Origin: CAZIOQ01 sp964540975
GTDB lineage: Bacteria > Patescibacteriota > Microgenomatia > UBA12405 > UBA6130
Reading direction: 5' to 3'
NCBI GenBank assembly: GCA_964540975.1
Contig: CAZIOQ010000057.1
Location: forward strand, 1 to 15,527
Length of the DNA stretch: 15,527 bases
Below, in pieces: positions 7,643 through 15,274 of this stretch; the first letter of the stretch is position 1, and each line of letters begins with the position of its first letter. The position numbers were made by a program, and so were the translations under genes. The notes beneath the pieces are model-generated. The model made no database searches. It saw nothing but the letters and a program-made list of their open reading frames with translations, and was not told where the DNA came from.

Positions 7643-10330
7643 ATGAAAGATAGCCAGAATGGTCAAAATTGGATTGTTGTTAAAGGCGCCAGGGAGCATA
7701 ACTTAGCCGATATTAATGTTAAAATCCCTAAAAATAAATTAGTAATTCTCTCTGGCGTCTCTGGATCCGGTAAATCCAGTTTGGCAATGGATACTTTATA
7801 TGCCGAAGGTCAACGCCGTTATGTAGAAAGTCTTTCTTCCTATGCGAGACAGTTTTTAGGGATTATGAAAAGACCTGATATTGACGCCATCGAGGGACTT
7901 TCGCCGGCAATTGCCATTGATCAACATGGCCTCTCCCACAATCCTCGTTCAACTGTAGGAACGGTAACTGAAATTTATGACTATCTGAGGGTTTTATTTG
8001 CCCGAATTGGCCACCCCCATTGCCCAAAGTGCGGCCGAGAAATTAGCCGACAAACTAGCGTCAGCATCGTTAAACAAATGTTAAAAATAATTCAAGCTAG
8101 AGTAAGCCAAGAAGGGATAGCTAAATTTATCATCCTCTCACCAATTGTCAGAGATAAAAGAGGAGAGTTCAGCCAGCTTTTTAAAAATCTGCTGAAAAAA
8201 GGTTTTGATGAAGTTCGGGTTGATGGTCAAATAAAAAACCTTAATTCTGATTTTGGCTTAATAAAAACTAACCGCCATAATATTGATATTGTGGTTGACA
8301 AATTTAACTTCACTAGAAAAAATTGGCATCCTAAGGCTTATCAACAAAGAATTCAAGATGATGTCGAGATTGCGATTGAAAATAGCAATGGATTGGTAAT
8401 TCTCACTGAGGTTACCGAGCCAGACTTTGATTTTCCCAAAAACCCGACTAACACTCAAGATTATCTTTTTTCTCAAAGATTTGCCTGTCCTGTTTGCAAC
8501 CTCTCTTTACCAGAAATAGAACCAAGAATTTTTTCTTTTAATTCTCCTCAAGGTGCTTGTCCGGAATGCGATGGTTTGGGTGTCAAGCTTAAAGTTGATA
8601 CCACAAAAGTTTCTCCTTGGCGAGCCCAGATATTAGAACATCAATATTATACTACTACCTCAGACGCTGTTCGGGAAGAAATTGAAAAGTTTATGATTAA
8701 AGAAACCTGTTCTCTTTGCCAAGGAACAAGACTGAAAAAAGAATCGCTTTCTATCACTATTAATCAGAAATCAATTGCTGATATTGCGGCAATTTCCCTA
8801 AAAGAACTTTATTCTTGGACAAAAAACTTAAAAAACAAATTAGCCTCTTTAAAAGAAAAAGAAATTGCCAAACCGCTTCTAAAAGAGATCAATACTAGAT
8901 TGATCTTTTTGCTTGCTGTTGGTGTTGATTATTTAACTTTAGATAGAACCTCATCTACCCTTTCGGTTGGCGAAGCCCAAAGAATTCGGCTTTCCAGTCA
9001 AATTGGCACTGGCTTAACTGGTGTTTTGTATATCCTTGACGAACCAACTGTCGGCCTTCATCAAAGAGATACTCAAAAATTGATTACTACATTAAAAACA
9101 TTAAGAGATTTGGGTAACACTGTAATTGTCGTCGAACACGATAAAGAAGTGTTAAAAAATTCAGATTGGATTGTTGATTTTGGTCCTGGTGCTGGCAAAA
9201 AAGGTGGTCAAATCATCGCTGAAGGAAAACCAGCAGCAATTGCCCAGAATCCAAATTCTTTAACTGGTCAATATCTTAGTGGCAGAAAAACAGTCTCAAT
9301 CTTGAAATCAGAAAAAAATGAACCGCCAAAATATTATTTAACAATTGCCAAATGCAAAGAACATAACCTAAAAAATATTACAGTCAAGCTTCCTTTAAAT
9401 AAATTAATTTGTATCACCGGTGTCTCTGGCTCAGGCAAGTCAACCCTAATTCATGACACTTTATATCCTGCTTTAAAAAAAGCTAAAGATCCATATTTTA
9501 AAGACAAACCAGGAAGTTATCAATTTCTTGCCGGAGAAGAATTTATTGATCAAATTTATATGGTTGATCAAAAACCAATAGGAAGAACCTCAAGAAGCAA
9601 TCCGGCTACTTACATCGGGGTTTTTACTGATATCAGAAAACTTTTTGCTCAAACAAGAGAGGCTCAACTGAAAGGCTTTAATGCCAGTTATTTTTCTTTT
9701 AATGTTGATGGTGGCCGATGCGAAGCTTGTAAAGGCCAGGGGCAAATAAAAGTAGAAATGCAATTTTTGCCTGATATTTGGGTAACTTGCGAAGAATGCC
9801 AAGGGACAAGATTTAAACAAGAAGTTTTGGAAGTAGAATATAAAACAAAAAATATTGCCCAAATTTTAGACTTGACGATTGAAGAAGCACTGGAATTTTT
9901 CACTAATTTTCCCAAGATTGTTAAAAAACTTAAGGTAATGAAAAAAATTGGCCTCGATTATCTTAGATTAGGCCAACCTTCTCCTACTCTTTCCGGTGGT
10001 GAGTCTCAAAGACTAAAATTAGCCAGAGAATTGGTAAAAACCAGCCGCAACAGAACCTTATATCTTCTTGATGAACCAACTACTGGTCTTCATTTTGCTG
10101 ATATTGAAAAATTACTTAAAGTTTTAAGAGAGTTAGTTAAAAAACAAAATACCGTTGTCGTCATAGAACATAATTTAGATGTGATTAAAAATGCTGATTG
10201 GGTTATTGATTTAGGACCCGAAGGTGGAGAAAAAGGTGGTCAAATCGTCGCTGAAGGAAGACCAGAACAGATCATTAAAAGCGCAGATTCCTGGACTGGC
10301 AAATATCTTAAAAATTATCTTAAAGCCTAA
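7643..10330 (+). CDS. uvrA: UvrABC system protein A (shortened insertion domain, LSVGE signature)
   Basis: UvrA is the dimeric, zinc-containing ABC ATPase that finds bulky DNA lesions and loads UvrB. The 895 residues hold two ABC modules. Module I has Walker A GVSGSGKSS (38-46), the YVESLSSYARQFLG block, the UvrB-binding region (about 120-250), signature LSVGE (440-444) and Walker B ILDEPTVGLH. Module II has Walker A with Lys599, signature LSGGE (783-787) and LLDEPTTGLH. Cysteine pairs at 282/285, 306/309 and 356/359 belong to the first half. The C-terminal zinc finger is C693-x2-C-x19-C716-x2-C719. Two oddities stand out. Only 46 residues separate Cys309 from Cys356, where typical UvrA has an insertion domain of over 100 (from memory). 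The first signature has Val where Gly is usual. uvrC follows after 37 bp, probably in the same operon. Confidence 0.97.
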   Translation: MKDSQNGQNWIVVKGAREHNLADINVKIPKNKLVILSGVSGSGKSSLAMDTLYAEGQRRYVESLSSYARQFLGIMKRPDIDAIEGLSPAIAIDQHGLSHNPRSTVGTVTEIYDYLRVLFARIGHPHCPKCGREISRQTSVSIVKQMLKIIQARVSQEGIAKFIILSPIVRDKRGEFSQLFKNLLKKGFDEVRVDGQIKNLNSDFGLIKTNRHNIDIVVDKFNFTRKNWHPKAYQQRIQDDVEIAIENSNGLVILTEVTEPDFDFPKNPTNTQDYLFSQRFACPVCNLSLPEIEPRIFSFNSPQGACPECDGLGVKLKVDTTKVSPWRAQILEHQYYTTTSDAVREEIEKFMIKETCSLCQGTRLKKESLSITINQKSIADIAAISLKELYSWTKNLKNKLASLKEKEIAKPLLKEINTRLIFLLAVGVDYLTLDRTSSTLSVGEAQRIRLSSQIGTGLTGVLYILDEPTVGLHQRDTQKLITTLKTLRDLGNTVIVVEHDKEVLKNSDWIVDFGPGAGKKGGQIIAEGKPAAIAQNPNSLTGQYLSGRKTVSILKSEKNEPPKYYLTIAKCKEHNLKNITVKLPLNKLICITGVSGSGKSTLIHDTLYPALKKAKDPYFKDKPGSYQFLAGEEFIDQIYMVDQKPIGRTSRSNPATYIGVFTDIRKLFAQTREAQLKGFNASYFSFNVDGGRCEACKGQGQIKVEMQFLPDIWVTCEECQGTRFKQEVLEVEYKTKNIAQILDLTIEEALEFFTNFPKIVKKLKVMKKIGLDYLRLGQPSPTLSGGESQRLKLARELVKTSRNRTLYLLDEPTTGLHFADIEKLLKVLRELVKKQNTVVVIEHNLDVIKNADWVIDLGPEGGEKGGQIVAEGRPEQIIKSADSWTGKYLKNYLKA

Positions 10331-10367
10331 ACGCCAAATTTAGATTTAAATTAAAGTCTTAAGCTTG

Positions 10368-11669
10368 ATGATTAATTGGAAAAAACTACCAACAAAACCT
10401 GGAGTTTACTTATTTAAAAATAATCTGGGTGAAACCATCTATATTGGCAAAGCATTAAGTATTAAAAAAAGAATTGCTGGTTATTTTCAAAAAGGTTTAA
10501 AAGAGAGCAAAACAGAAAAACTGCTTTCTCAAATTAAAAGCATTGATTACTTTCTTGTCAATTCCGAGTTTGAGGCCTTACTTTTAGAAGCGAAATTGAT
10601 TAAACAATACAAACCAAAATTTAATACTCGGCTTAAAGATAATAAAAGTTATCTTTATATTGCTATCAGTAAAGAGCCACTCCCCCGTCTCTATGTTGTG
10701 CGACGTCCAGAATTGGAAGAAAAAATTTTAGATTGGTATGGACCTTTCCCCTCAGCTAAAGACACTCGTCAAGTTCTCAGAATTATCCGGAAAATCTTTC
10801 CATTTAGATCCTGTCGGATTCTTCCCCATTCTCCTTGTCTTTACTATCACTTAAAGCTTTGTCCTGGAGCCTGTTACCAACCGGCTAAAAATTATCCTGA
10901 AACAATTAAACGGATAAAACAAATATTATCTGGAAAAACTCCTATATTAATAAAAAATTTAGCGAAAAAAATGAGAAAAGCAGCGGAAAAGACTGATTTT
11001 GAAGAGGCCCAGAAGATAAAATCTCAAATTACTGCTTTAAAAAATATTACCCAAGGCTGGAAAACTATCCCTGAAGAATCACGAACACTCTCAAAAACAA
11101 TTGAAAGATTGAGAAAATTAATTATTAAATATTCCAAAATTGATCCAATTATTATTCGGAAAATTGAAGGTTTTGATGTCTCTAATCTTGGTGAAAAGAT
11201 AATTGTTGGCTCAATGGTTAGTTTTGTTAATGGCCAACCGGAAAAATCTCTTTATCGGAAATTTAATATCAAAAATTACCGTCGCAATCGTCGGTTAAAA
11301 TGCAATCAGCAAAATGATCCTTTATCTTTAAAACAAGTAATCCAAAGAAGATTAAAACATCCAGAGTGGATATATCCCCAATTAATTTTGGTTGATGGTG
11401 GGAAACCACAAATATCAACTGTTTTTAAAGTTCTTAAAGAAAATAATTTAGAAAATCAAATTGCTATTTTAGGTCTAGCGAAAAAAGAAGAAATTATTGT
11501 AATGCCCAAAATCTTCCAGGGGAAAATTGTTGGTTGGAAGCTGCTTAAATTTTCACCAAATTCACCAGTGCTTCAACTCCTCCAACAAATCCGTGACGAG
11601 TCTCACCGTTTTGCCCAAAATTATTATAAATTACTATATAAAAAGTTAACTTTCTCAATTTTTAGGTGA
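10368..11669 (+). CDS. uvrC: UvrABC system protein C, reduced form lacking the C-terminal HhH domain
   Basis: UvrC makes both incisions around a lesion marked by UvrB. I start at the ATG at 10368 (433 residues) rather than the adjacent in-frame TTG. The GIY-YIG nuclease (about 1-95) shows PGVYLF (11-16), YIGKA (25-29), Arg35 and FEALLLEAKLIKQ. Four cysteines (149, 157, 165, 169) match the iron-sulphur ligands described for UvrC. A UVR domain spans about 197-226. The RNase H-like nuclease has Asp270 (FDVSN), Asp343 (DGGK) and His413 (RDESHRF). Typical UvrC has 550-610 residues. Here the stretch between the UVR and FDVSN motifs is only about 45 residues, and the protein ends 20 residues after His413, so the tandem helix-hairpin-helix DNA-binding domain is absent. 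Nothing like it appears in other frames downstream, so I infer a true short form rather than a frameshift. Confidence 0.95.
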   Translation: MINWKKLPTKPGVYLFKNNLGETIYIGKALSIKKRIAGYFQKGLKESKTEKLLSQIKSIDYFLVNSEFEALLLEAKLIKQYKPKFNTRLKDNKSYLYIAISKEPLPRLYVVRRPELEEKILDWYGPFPSAKDTRQVLRIIRKIFPFRSCRILPHSPCLYYHLKLCPGACYQPAKNYPETIKRIKQILSGKTPILIKNLAKKMRKAAEKTDFEEAQKIKSQITALKNITQGWKTIPEESRTLSKTIERLRKLIIKYSKIDPIIIRKIEGFDVSNLGEKIIVGSMVSFVNGQPEKSLYRKFNIKNYRRNRRLKCNQQNDPLSLKQVIQRRLKHPEWIYPQLILVDGGKPQISTVFKVLKENNLENQIAILGLAKKEEIIVMPKIFQGKIVGWKLLKFSPNSPVLQLLQQIRDESHRFAQNYYKLLYKKLTFSIFR

Positions 11670-11869
11670 CATCCTTCCTCTCCTTGTCTGCTTCATCCTT
11701 GCCCTAGGATCGGCGGTATTTAAAGCGTAAAAATGACGCCCCCCCCCACTCTTATAACTCTTAGGAGGTGGTATCGACCATCTTTTCTTGCCTGCAAGAT
11801 CGCAGGCGCGAAAATAAAATCCATTTTTGGTAAAATATAAAAAGTCATCTTGATTATCTGTTATCGCTT
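11670..11869. other. Non-coding stretch between uvrC and tRNA-Glu, with C9 tract and GC-rich hairpin
   Basis: No gene is seen in these 200 bases. The segment holds a run of nine C (11739-11747), a direct repeat ACTCTTA (11748-11754 and 11757-11763), an AGGAGGTGG string (11763-11771) without a credible ORF after it, and a hairpin with 6-bp GC-rich arms (GCCTGC 11790-11795, GCAGGC 11802-11807). No T-tract follows the hairpin on either strand. The composition differs from the AT-rich flanks. Confidence 0.5.
11828..11836 (+). promoter_or_regulatory. Possible extended -10 for tRNA-Glu
   Basis: TGGTAAAAT (TG-N-TAAAAT) lies 33 bp upstream of the mature tRNA 5' end, leaving room for a short leader to be removed by RNase P. 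No clear -35 hexamer is visible. Confidence 0.35.
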
Positions 11870-11942
11870 GTCGCTATCGTCTAGCGGTTTAGGACATCGC
11901 CCTCTCACGGCGAAAACCGGGGTTCGAATCCCCGTAGCGACA
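11870..11942 (+). tRNA. tRNA-Glu (anticodon CTC)
   Basis: A full 73-nt cloverleaf folds by eye. The acceptor stem GTCGCTA pairs with TAGCGAC (7 bp). The D-arm has AGCGGTTTAGG. The anticodon stem TCGCC/GGCGA encloses the loop CTCTCAC with anticodon CTC at 11904-11906, which reads GAG (Glu). The variable loop has four bases. The T-arm is CGGGG-TTCGAAT-CCCCG. The discriminator base is A and the 3' CCA is not encoded, so it must be added by a CCA-adding enzyme. A UUC-anticodon isoacceptor for GAA would be expected elsewhere. Confidence 0.96.
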
Positions 11943-11983
11943 CACCCTTATCTACCAAAAGAGGATATCATTTAGATGATGAA

Positions 11984-12853
11984 ATGAACCCGGAAGGAAA
12001 GGTAGCGGTAATTACAGATAGTGGTTCTTCTATCCGGCCCGAAAACAAAGAGGCACAACTATATCAAGTGACAATCCTCCCTCTTGAGCTAAAATTTTTT
12101 GAAAATGGTCAATATGTTCCCTACTCTGATTTTGAAATTTCTCCGGCTGAATTCTACCAAAGGATACGGAATTCCCAACGATTACCGCAGACCTCGGGCG
12201 CGATTAGTGGTCTTGTTTATGAAACTTGTCTTCGGCTTTCTGAAATCACCAACCGCATTATCTCAATCCATATCACTTCTAAACATTCAGTTGCTTATTC
12301 TTCTGCACTGACAGGAGCTGACTTAGCCCAAAAAGAAAAGCCAGAACTTTTGGTTGAAGTTATTGACTCCAAAACTGTCTCTTTGGGAACCTGGTTTTTG
12401 GTAGAGCTGGCGGCGAGGCTTTCCCAAGAAGGAGCCAGCCTTGAAGAAATCAAACAAGAAGTATTAAAAACTATTCCCAAGATCCAGCTTTTGGCCACTC
12501 TCGCTACTTTTGAAAACGTAATTAAAGGAGGAAGGGTCCCATCTTTAGCTGGCCATTTAAGCGATATCTTGCAAGTTAAACCAATTTTGGGTTTTGTTGA
12601 TGGTGAAGTGACCCAGTTGGGTTTAGCAAGAACAATCCAAAAAGCAAAAAAAGAATTAATTGCAAGGGTACAAAGGGAAAAAACAATAACCAAACTAGCA
12701 ATAATTCATACTAATGATCAACAAAGTGCTTTGGAGATTCAAGAAAGGTTGGCGGAGTTTTATTCAAACAAAATTCCTATTTATGATGCCGGTCCTGTTT
12801 TAGGCGTCCATGGTGGAGAAGGAGTGGTTGGTATTATTTTCCAAAGAGCTTAA
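11984..12853 (+). CDS. DegV family fatty-acid-binding protein
   Basis: DegV proteins bind a long-chain fatty acid between two alpha/beta domains. FakB members present it to the kinase FakA; many other members have no proven role. The 289-residue length is usual. Family features are the N-terminal VAVITDSGSSI, ILPLELKF followed by Y-DFEISPAEFYQRI, the ligand-site TSGAISG segment, the SIHITSKHSVAYSSAL block, EVIDSKTVSLGTW, the FENVIKGGRVPSLAGHLSDILQVKPIL region, and the C-terminal GPVLGVHGGEGVVGI. The ATG start has no Shine-Dalgarno sequence at a proper distance. The gene lies 41 bp after tRNA-Glu and is convergent with lon, with seven bases between the stop codons. No FakA-like kinase is in the window, so the FakB role is only possible. 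Confidence 0.93.
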   Translation: MNPEGKVAVITDSGSSIRPENKEAQLYQVTILPLELKFFENGQYVPYSDFEISPAEFYQRIRNSQRLPQTSGAISGLVYETCLRLSEITNRIISIHITSKHSVAYSSALTGADLAQKEKPELLVEVIDSKTVSLGTWFLVELAARLSQEGASLEEIKQEVLKTIPKIQLLATLATFENVIKGGRVPSLAGHLSDILQVKPILGFVDGEVTQLGLARTIQKAKKELIARVQREKTITKLAIIHTNDQQSALEIQERLAEFYSNKIPIYDAGPVLGVHGGEGVVGIIFQRA

Positions 12854-12866
12854 TTTTTATTTAAGC
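12848..12866. repeat. Inverted repeat spanning both stop codons of convergent degV and lon
   Basis: GCTTAA (12848-12853) and TTAAGC (12861-12866) flank a 7-base T-rich spacer. On each strand the arm encodes the final Ala codon plus TAA of the gene. It could act as a minimal bidirectional transcription stop, but six mostly A/T pairs make a weak hairpin. Confidence 0.4.
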
Positions 12867-15197
12867 AACTGCGGTTTTGAATACCTTTTTTAAATTATCC
12901 ACAAAAACAAATTGTAAATCTTTCTTTACTTTTGGAGGAATATCTTGAAGGTCTTTCTTATTATCCTTTGGCAAAATTATAGTCTTCAGCTCTGCCCGAT
13001 GAGCAGCCAAAACTTTTTCTTTCACCCCACCAATTTCTAAAACTTTTCCTCGCAAAGTGATCTCTCCCGTCATCCCCACTTCAGAATGGGCTTTTTTGTT
13101 GGTCAAGGCTGAATACAAAGCAGTGGCAATTGCCACTCCAGCCGATGGCCCATCTTTTGGCACCGCTCCTTCTGGTACGTGGATATGGATATCCGTTTTC
13201 TTGGCAAAATTTTTGTCAATTCCACACTCTTGCCAATGGCTCCTTAAATAGGAAACCGCTGCTTGACAAGATTCTTTCATTACTGTCCCAAGCTTACCAG
13301 TTAAAAATATTTTGCCACTGCCCGGCATTAAAGCTACCTCAACGAACAAAATCTCTCCTCCGGCCTGAGTCCAGGCCAAACCAGTGGCGACACCAACTTC
13401 ATCTTTTCTTTCTCTGGCAGTATGGGTAAATTCTCGGGGGCCTAAAAACTTCCCCACCATTTGTTTTGTCACCCGGAAAGAGATTTTTTTCTCTTCGGCA
13501 ATTCTTCTGGCTAGTTTTCGACAAACGCTGGCAATTGCCCGTTCAAGATTTCTCACACCTGCTTCCCGAGTATAGCTCCGGATAAGTTCTTTGATTGCCC
13601 CCTCGTCAAAACTAACATTGTATCCTTCAAGACCGTTATTTCTAACTTGTTTTGGGACTAGAAAGTCTTTAGCAATATGCAGTTTTTCCTCTTCGGTATA
13701 ACCAGGAAAACGAATAATTTCTAATCTATCTCTTAAAGCAGGAGGAATTGTATCTAAGATATTACCAGTTAAAATGAAAAAGACTTCAGAAAGATCATAT
13801 GGGACTTCAAGGTAATGATCAGAAAAGCTACTATTCTGTTCGGGATCCAAAGCCTCAAGCAAAGCTGCCGAAGGATCGCCTCTAAAGTCAATTCCGATTT
13901 TGTCGACCTCATCTAACATAAAAACCGGATTTTTAGCCCCAACATTTCTAATACCTTGAATAATTCTTCCAGGCAGGGCACCAACATAAGTTCTCCGATG
14001 GCCTCTGATTTCTGCTTCATCCCGAATTCCCCCTAAAGAGATCCGGATAAATTTTCTGCCTAAAGCCTTGGCAATAGATTTACCAATAGATGTCTTCCCC
14101 ACCCCCGGCGGCCCGATAAAACACAAAATATTTGGCGTTCCATTCCTACTCTTACTAACTTTAGCCTTTCTCCTAAGTTTCATCACTGCCAGATACTCTA
14201 AAACTCTTTCTTTAATATTCTTAAGCCCATAGTGATCTTGATCTAGAATTTTAGAAGCTTCTTTAATCGAAATCTCTTTTTGTTTTTCGGTTTTCCAAGG
14301 TAAATCAAGCAGAACATCAAGGTAAGTTTTAATATAGCTTGCTTCTGGAGCAATTGAAGGCATACTAGCTAACCGATTAAGTTCATATTCTGCTTTTTTT
14401 CTTACTTCTGGGGGCATTCCGGCTTTTTTAATTCTTTCTTTAAATTCCCGAATTTCCCCCTCTTCTGCTTCAACTACTCCCAATTTTCTTAATTCCTTCT
14501 CTATTGTTCTTTTTTTCTCTTCTAAAACCGCTTTTTTCATCCCTTTTTCAAATTTAGTTTGAGTTTTTCTATCAATCCTTTTTTCTAATTCCAATACCTT
14601 AATCTCGCTTAGCAAACCATTAATTATTAAATCTAGGCGTTTTTTTACAGAAGCTGTTTCCAAAATTTCTTGTTTTTCTGGGATTGGCAATTCTAAAACA
14701 GAACCCACCTGATCAATTAACTCCGGTAATGGAACGCCGCTGTTTAGCCTTATCATCAAAAACGGATCAACTGTTTTTCCTAAACTAAAGGCTCTTTTTA
14801 ATTCTCTAACAAGATGGGTAGTTCGAACTTTCATCTCCTCTGGTTCATCAACAATATCAGGAATCTCGACCACTTTAATCTGATAGAATGGATTGGTAGA
14901 GACTAGTTCCACTAGGCCAACTCTTTTAATCCCTCTTACAATTGCATGAAGACCGCCTTCGGTTTGAAATACCTGCTCAATTTCACCCAGAACTCCCGTG
15001 TGGTAGATATCCTCCCAATTAGGATCTTGAATTCTTGGATCCTTTTGGGCCACCAAAACTATCTTTTTTTGACCTTGGGTAGCAAGATTAATTGCTTTCG
15101 TAGTTTTTGGTCTCCCAAAAGTAAAACTAAATTCTACATTGGGAAAAGGAACAGTATCTCTCAATGGGATAAGAGGAAAGATTTGTGGTTGGTTCAT
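12861..15197 (-). CDS. lon: ATP-dependent protease Lon
   Basis: Lon is a hexameric AAA+ serine protease that degrades misfolded and regulatory proteins in the cytoplasm. The 778 residues match bacterial LonA. They hold an N-terminal LON substrate-binding domain (about 5-205, starting FPLIPLRDTVPFPN), a coiled, Lys/Glu-rich segment (about 205-275), and an AAA+ module with Walker A GPPGVGKTS (362-370), Walker B VFMLDE (425-430) and a DPEQNSSFSDHYLEVPYDLS block. The protease domain has the catalytic dyad Ser685 (KDGPSAG) and Lys728 (GGVKEK), 43 residues apart as in E. coli Lon. Sensor 1 reads FILTGN instead of the more usual ATAN, a mild change. The ATG at 15197 sits just after a sigma70-type promoter containing an inverted repeat, suggesting regulated, nearly leaderless expression. 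Confidence 0.97.
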   Translation of the reverse strand: MNQPQIFPLIPLRDTVPFPNVEFSFTFGRPKTTKAINLATQGQKKIVLVAQKDPRIQDPNWEDIYHTGVLGEIEQVFQTEGGLHAIVRGIKRVGLVELVSTNPFYQIKVVEIPDIVDEPEEMKVRTTHLVRELKRAFSLGKTVDPFLMIRLNSGVPLPELIDQVGSVLELPIPEKQEILETASVKKRLDLIINGLLSEIKVLELEKRIDRKTQTKFEKGMKKAVLEEKKRTIEKELRKLGVVEAEEGEIREFKERIKKAGMPPEVRKKAEYELNRLASMPSIAPEASYIKTYLDVLLDLPWKTEKQKEISIKEASKILDQDHYGLKNIKERVLEYLAVMKLRRKAKVSKSRNGTPNILCFIGPPGVGKTSIGKSIAKALGRKFIRISLGGIRDEAEIRGHRRTYVGALPGRIIQGIRNVGAKNPVFMLDEVDKIGIDFRGDPSAALLEALDPEQNSSFSDHYLEVPYDLSEVFFILTGNILDTIPPALRDRLEIIRFPGYTEEEKLHIAKDFLVPKQVRNNGLEGYNVSFDEGAIKELIRSYTREAGVRNLERAIASVCRKLARRIAEEKKISFRVTKQMVGKFLGPREFTHTARERKDEVGVATGLAWTQAGGEILFVEVALMPGSGKIFLTGKLGTVMKESCQAAVSYLRSHWQECGIDKNFAKKTDIHIHVPEGAVPKDGPSAGVAIATALYSALTNKKAHSEVGMTGEITLRGKVLEIGGVKEKVLAAHRAELKTIILPKDNKKDLQDIPPKVKKDLQFVFVDNLKKVFKTAVA

Positions 15198-15206
15198 TTT
15201 ATTAGC

Positions 15207-15235
15207 AGTTTAGCAAAGTTTCTGCTAAATGTCAA
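15207..15235 (-). promoter_or_regulatory. lon promoter with embedded 7-7-7 inverted repeat (candidate operator)
   Basis: On the - strand, TTGACA (15235-15230) is followed after exactly 17 bp by TAAACT (15212-15207), preceded by TG at the extended -10 position. Nine bases later comes the lon ATG, so the mRNA would be nearly leaderless. The spacer and part of the -10 contain a perfect inverted repeat, TTTAGCA-N7-TGCTAAA (15209-15229). A protein bound there would block RNA polymerase. The 7-7-7 layout matches HspR/HAIR sites, and the TTAGCA half-site recalls CIRCE, but neither consensus is met. Confidence 0.65.
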
Positions 15236-15254
15236 TAGAAAACAAATTAATTAA

Positions 15255-15263
15255 TGATATAAT
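15255..15263 (+). promoter_or_regulatory. Extended -10 promoter for the thiI-like gene
   Basis: TGATATAAT combines an extended TG with a perfect TATAAT (15258-15263), and the ATG follows 11 bases later, so the leader would be only a few bases. It lies in the 77-bp divergent spacer shared with lon. No convincing -35 is seen and there is no Shine-Dalgarno sequence. Confidence 0.55.
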
Positions 15264-15274
15264 TTAACCAACTT

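Noticed and set aside
10365..10367. TTG at 10365 as the start of uvrC
   Set aside because: An ATG follows immediately in frame and the family N-terminus fits either, so the commoner codon is preferred.
11640..11760. Frameshifted HhH domain of UvrC beyond its stop codon
   Set aside because: Reading on past the TGA in the other frames gave no IPGIG-like HhH motifs or alanine/leucine-rich helices, so a lost domain fits better than a sequencing frameshift.
11768..11833. Tiny ORF after the AGGAGGTGG string in the uvrC-tRNA spacer
   Set aside because: It would start inside the SD-like string, encode about 21 residues and contain the GC hairpin; no protein-like features are seen.
13057..13575. Open frames on the + strand within lon
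   Set aside because: They lie antisense to strongly conserved Lon coding sequence and have no family features of their own.
15209..15229. lon inverted repeat as a canonical CIRCE (HrcA) site
   Set aside because: CIRCE has 9-bp arms TTAGCACTC/GAGTGCTAA with a 9-bp spacer; only the outer TTAGCA/TGCTAA matches here and the spacing is shorter.
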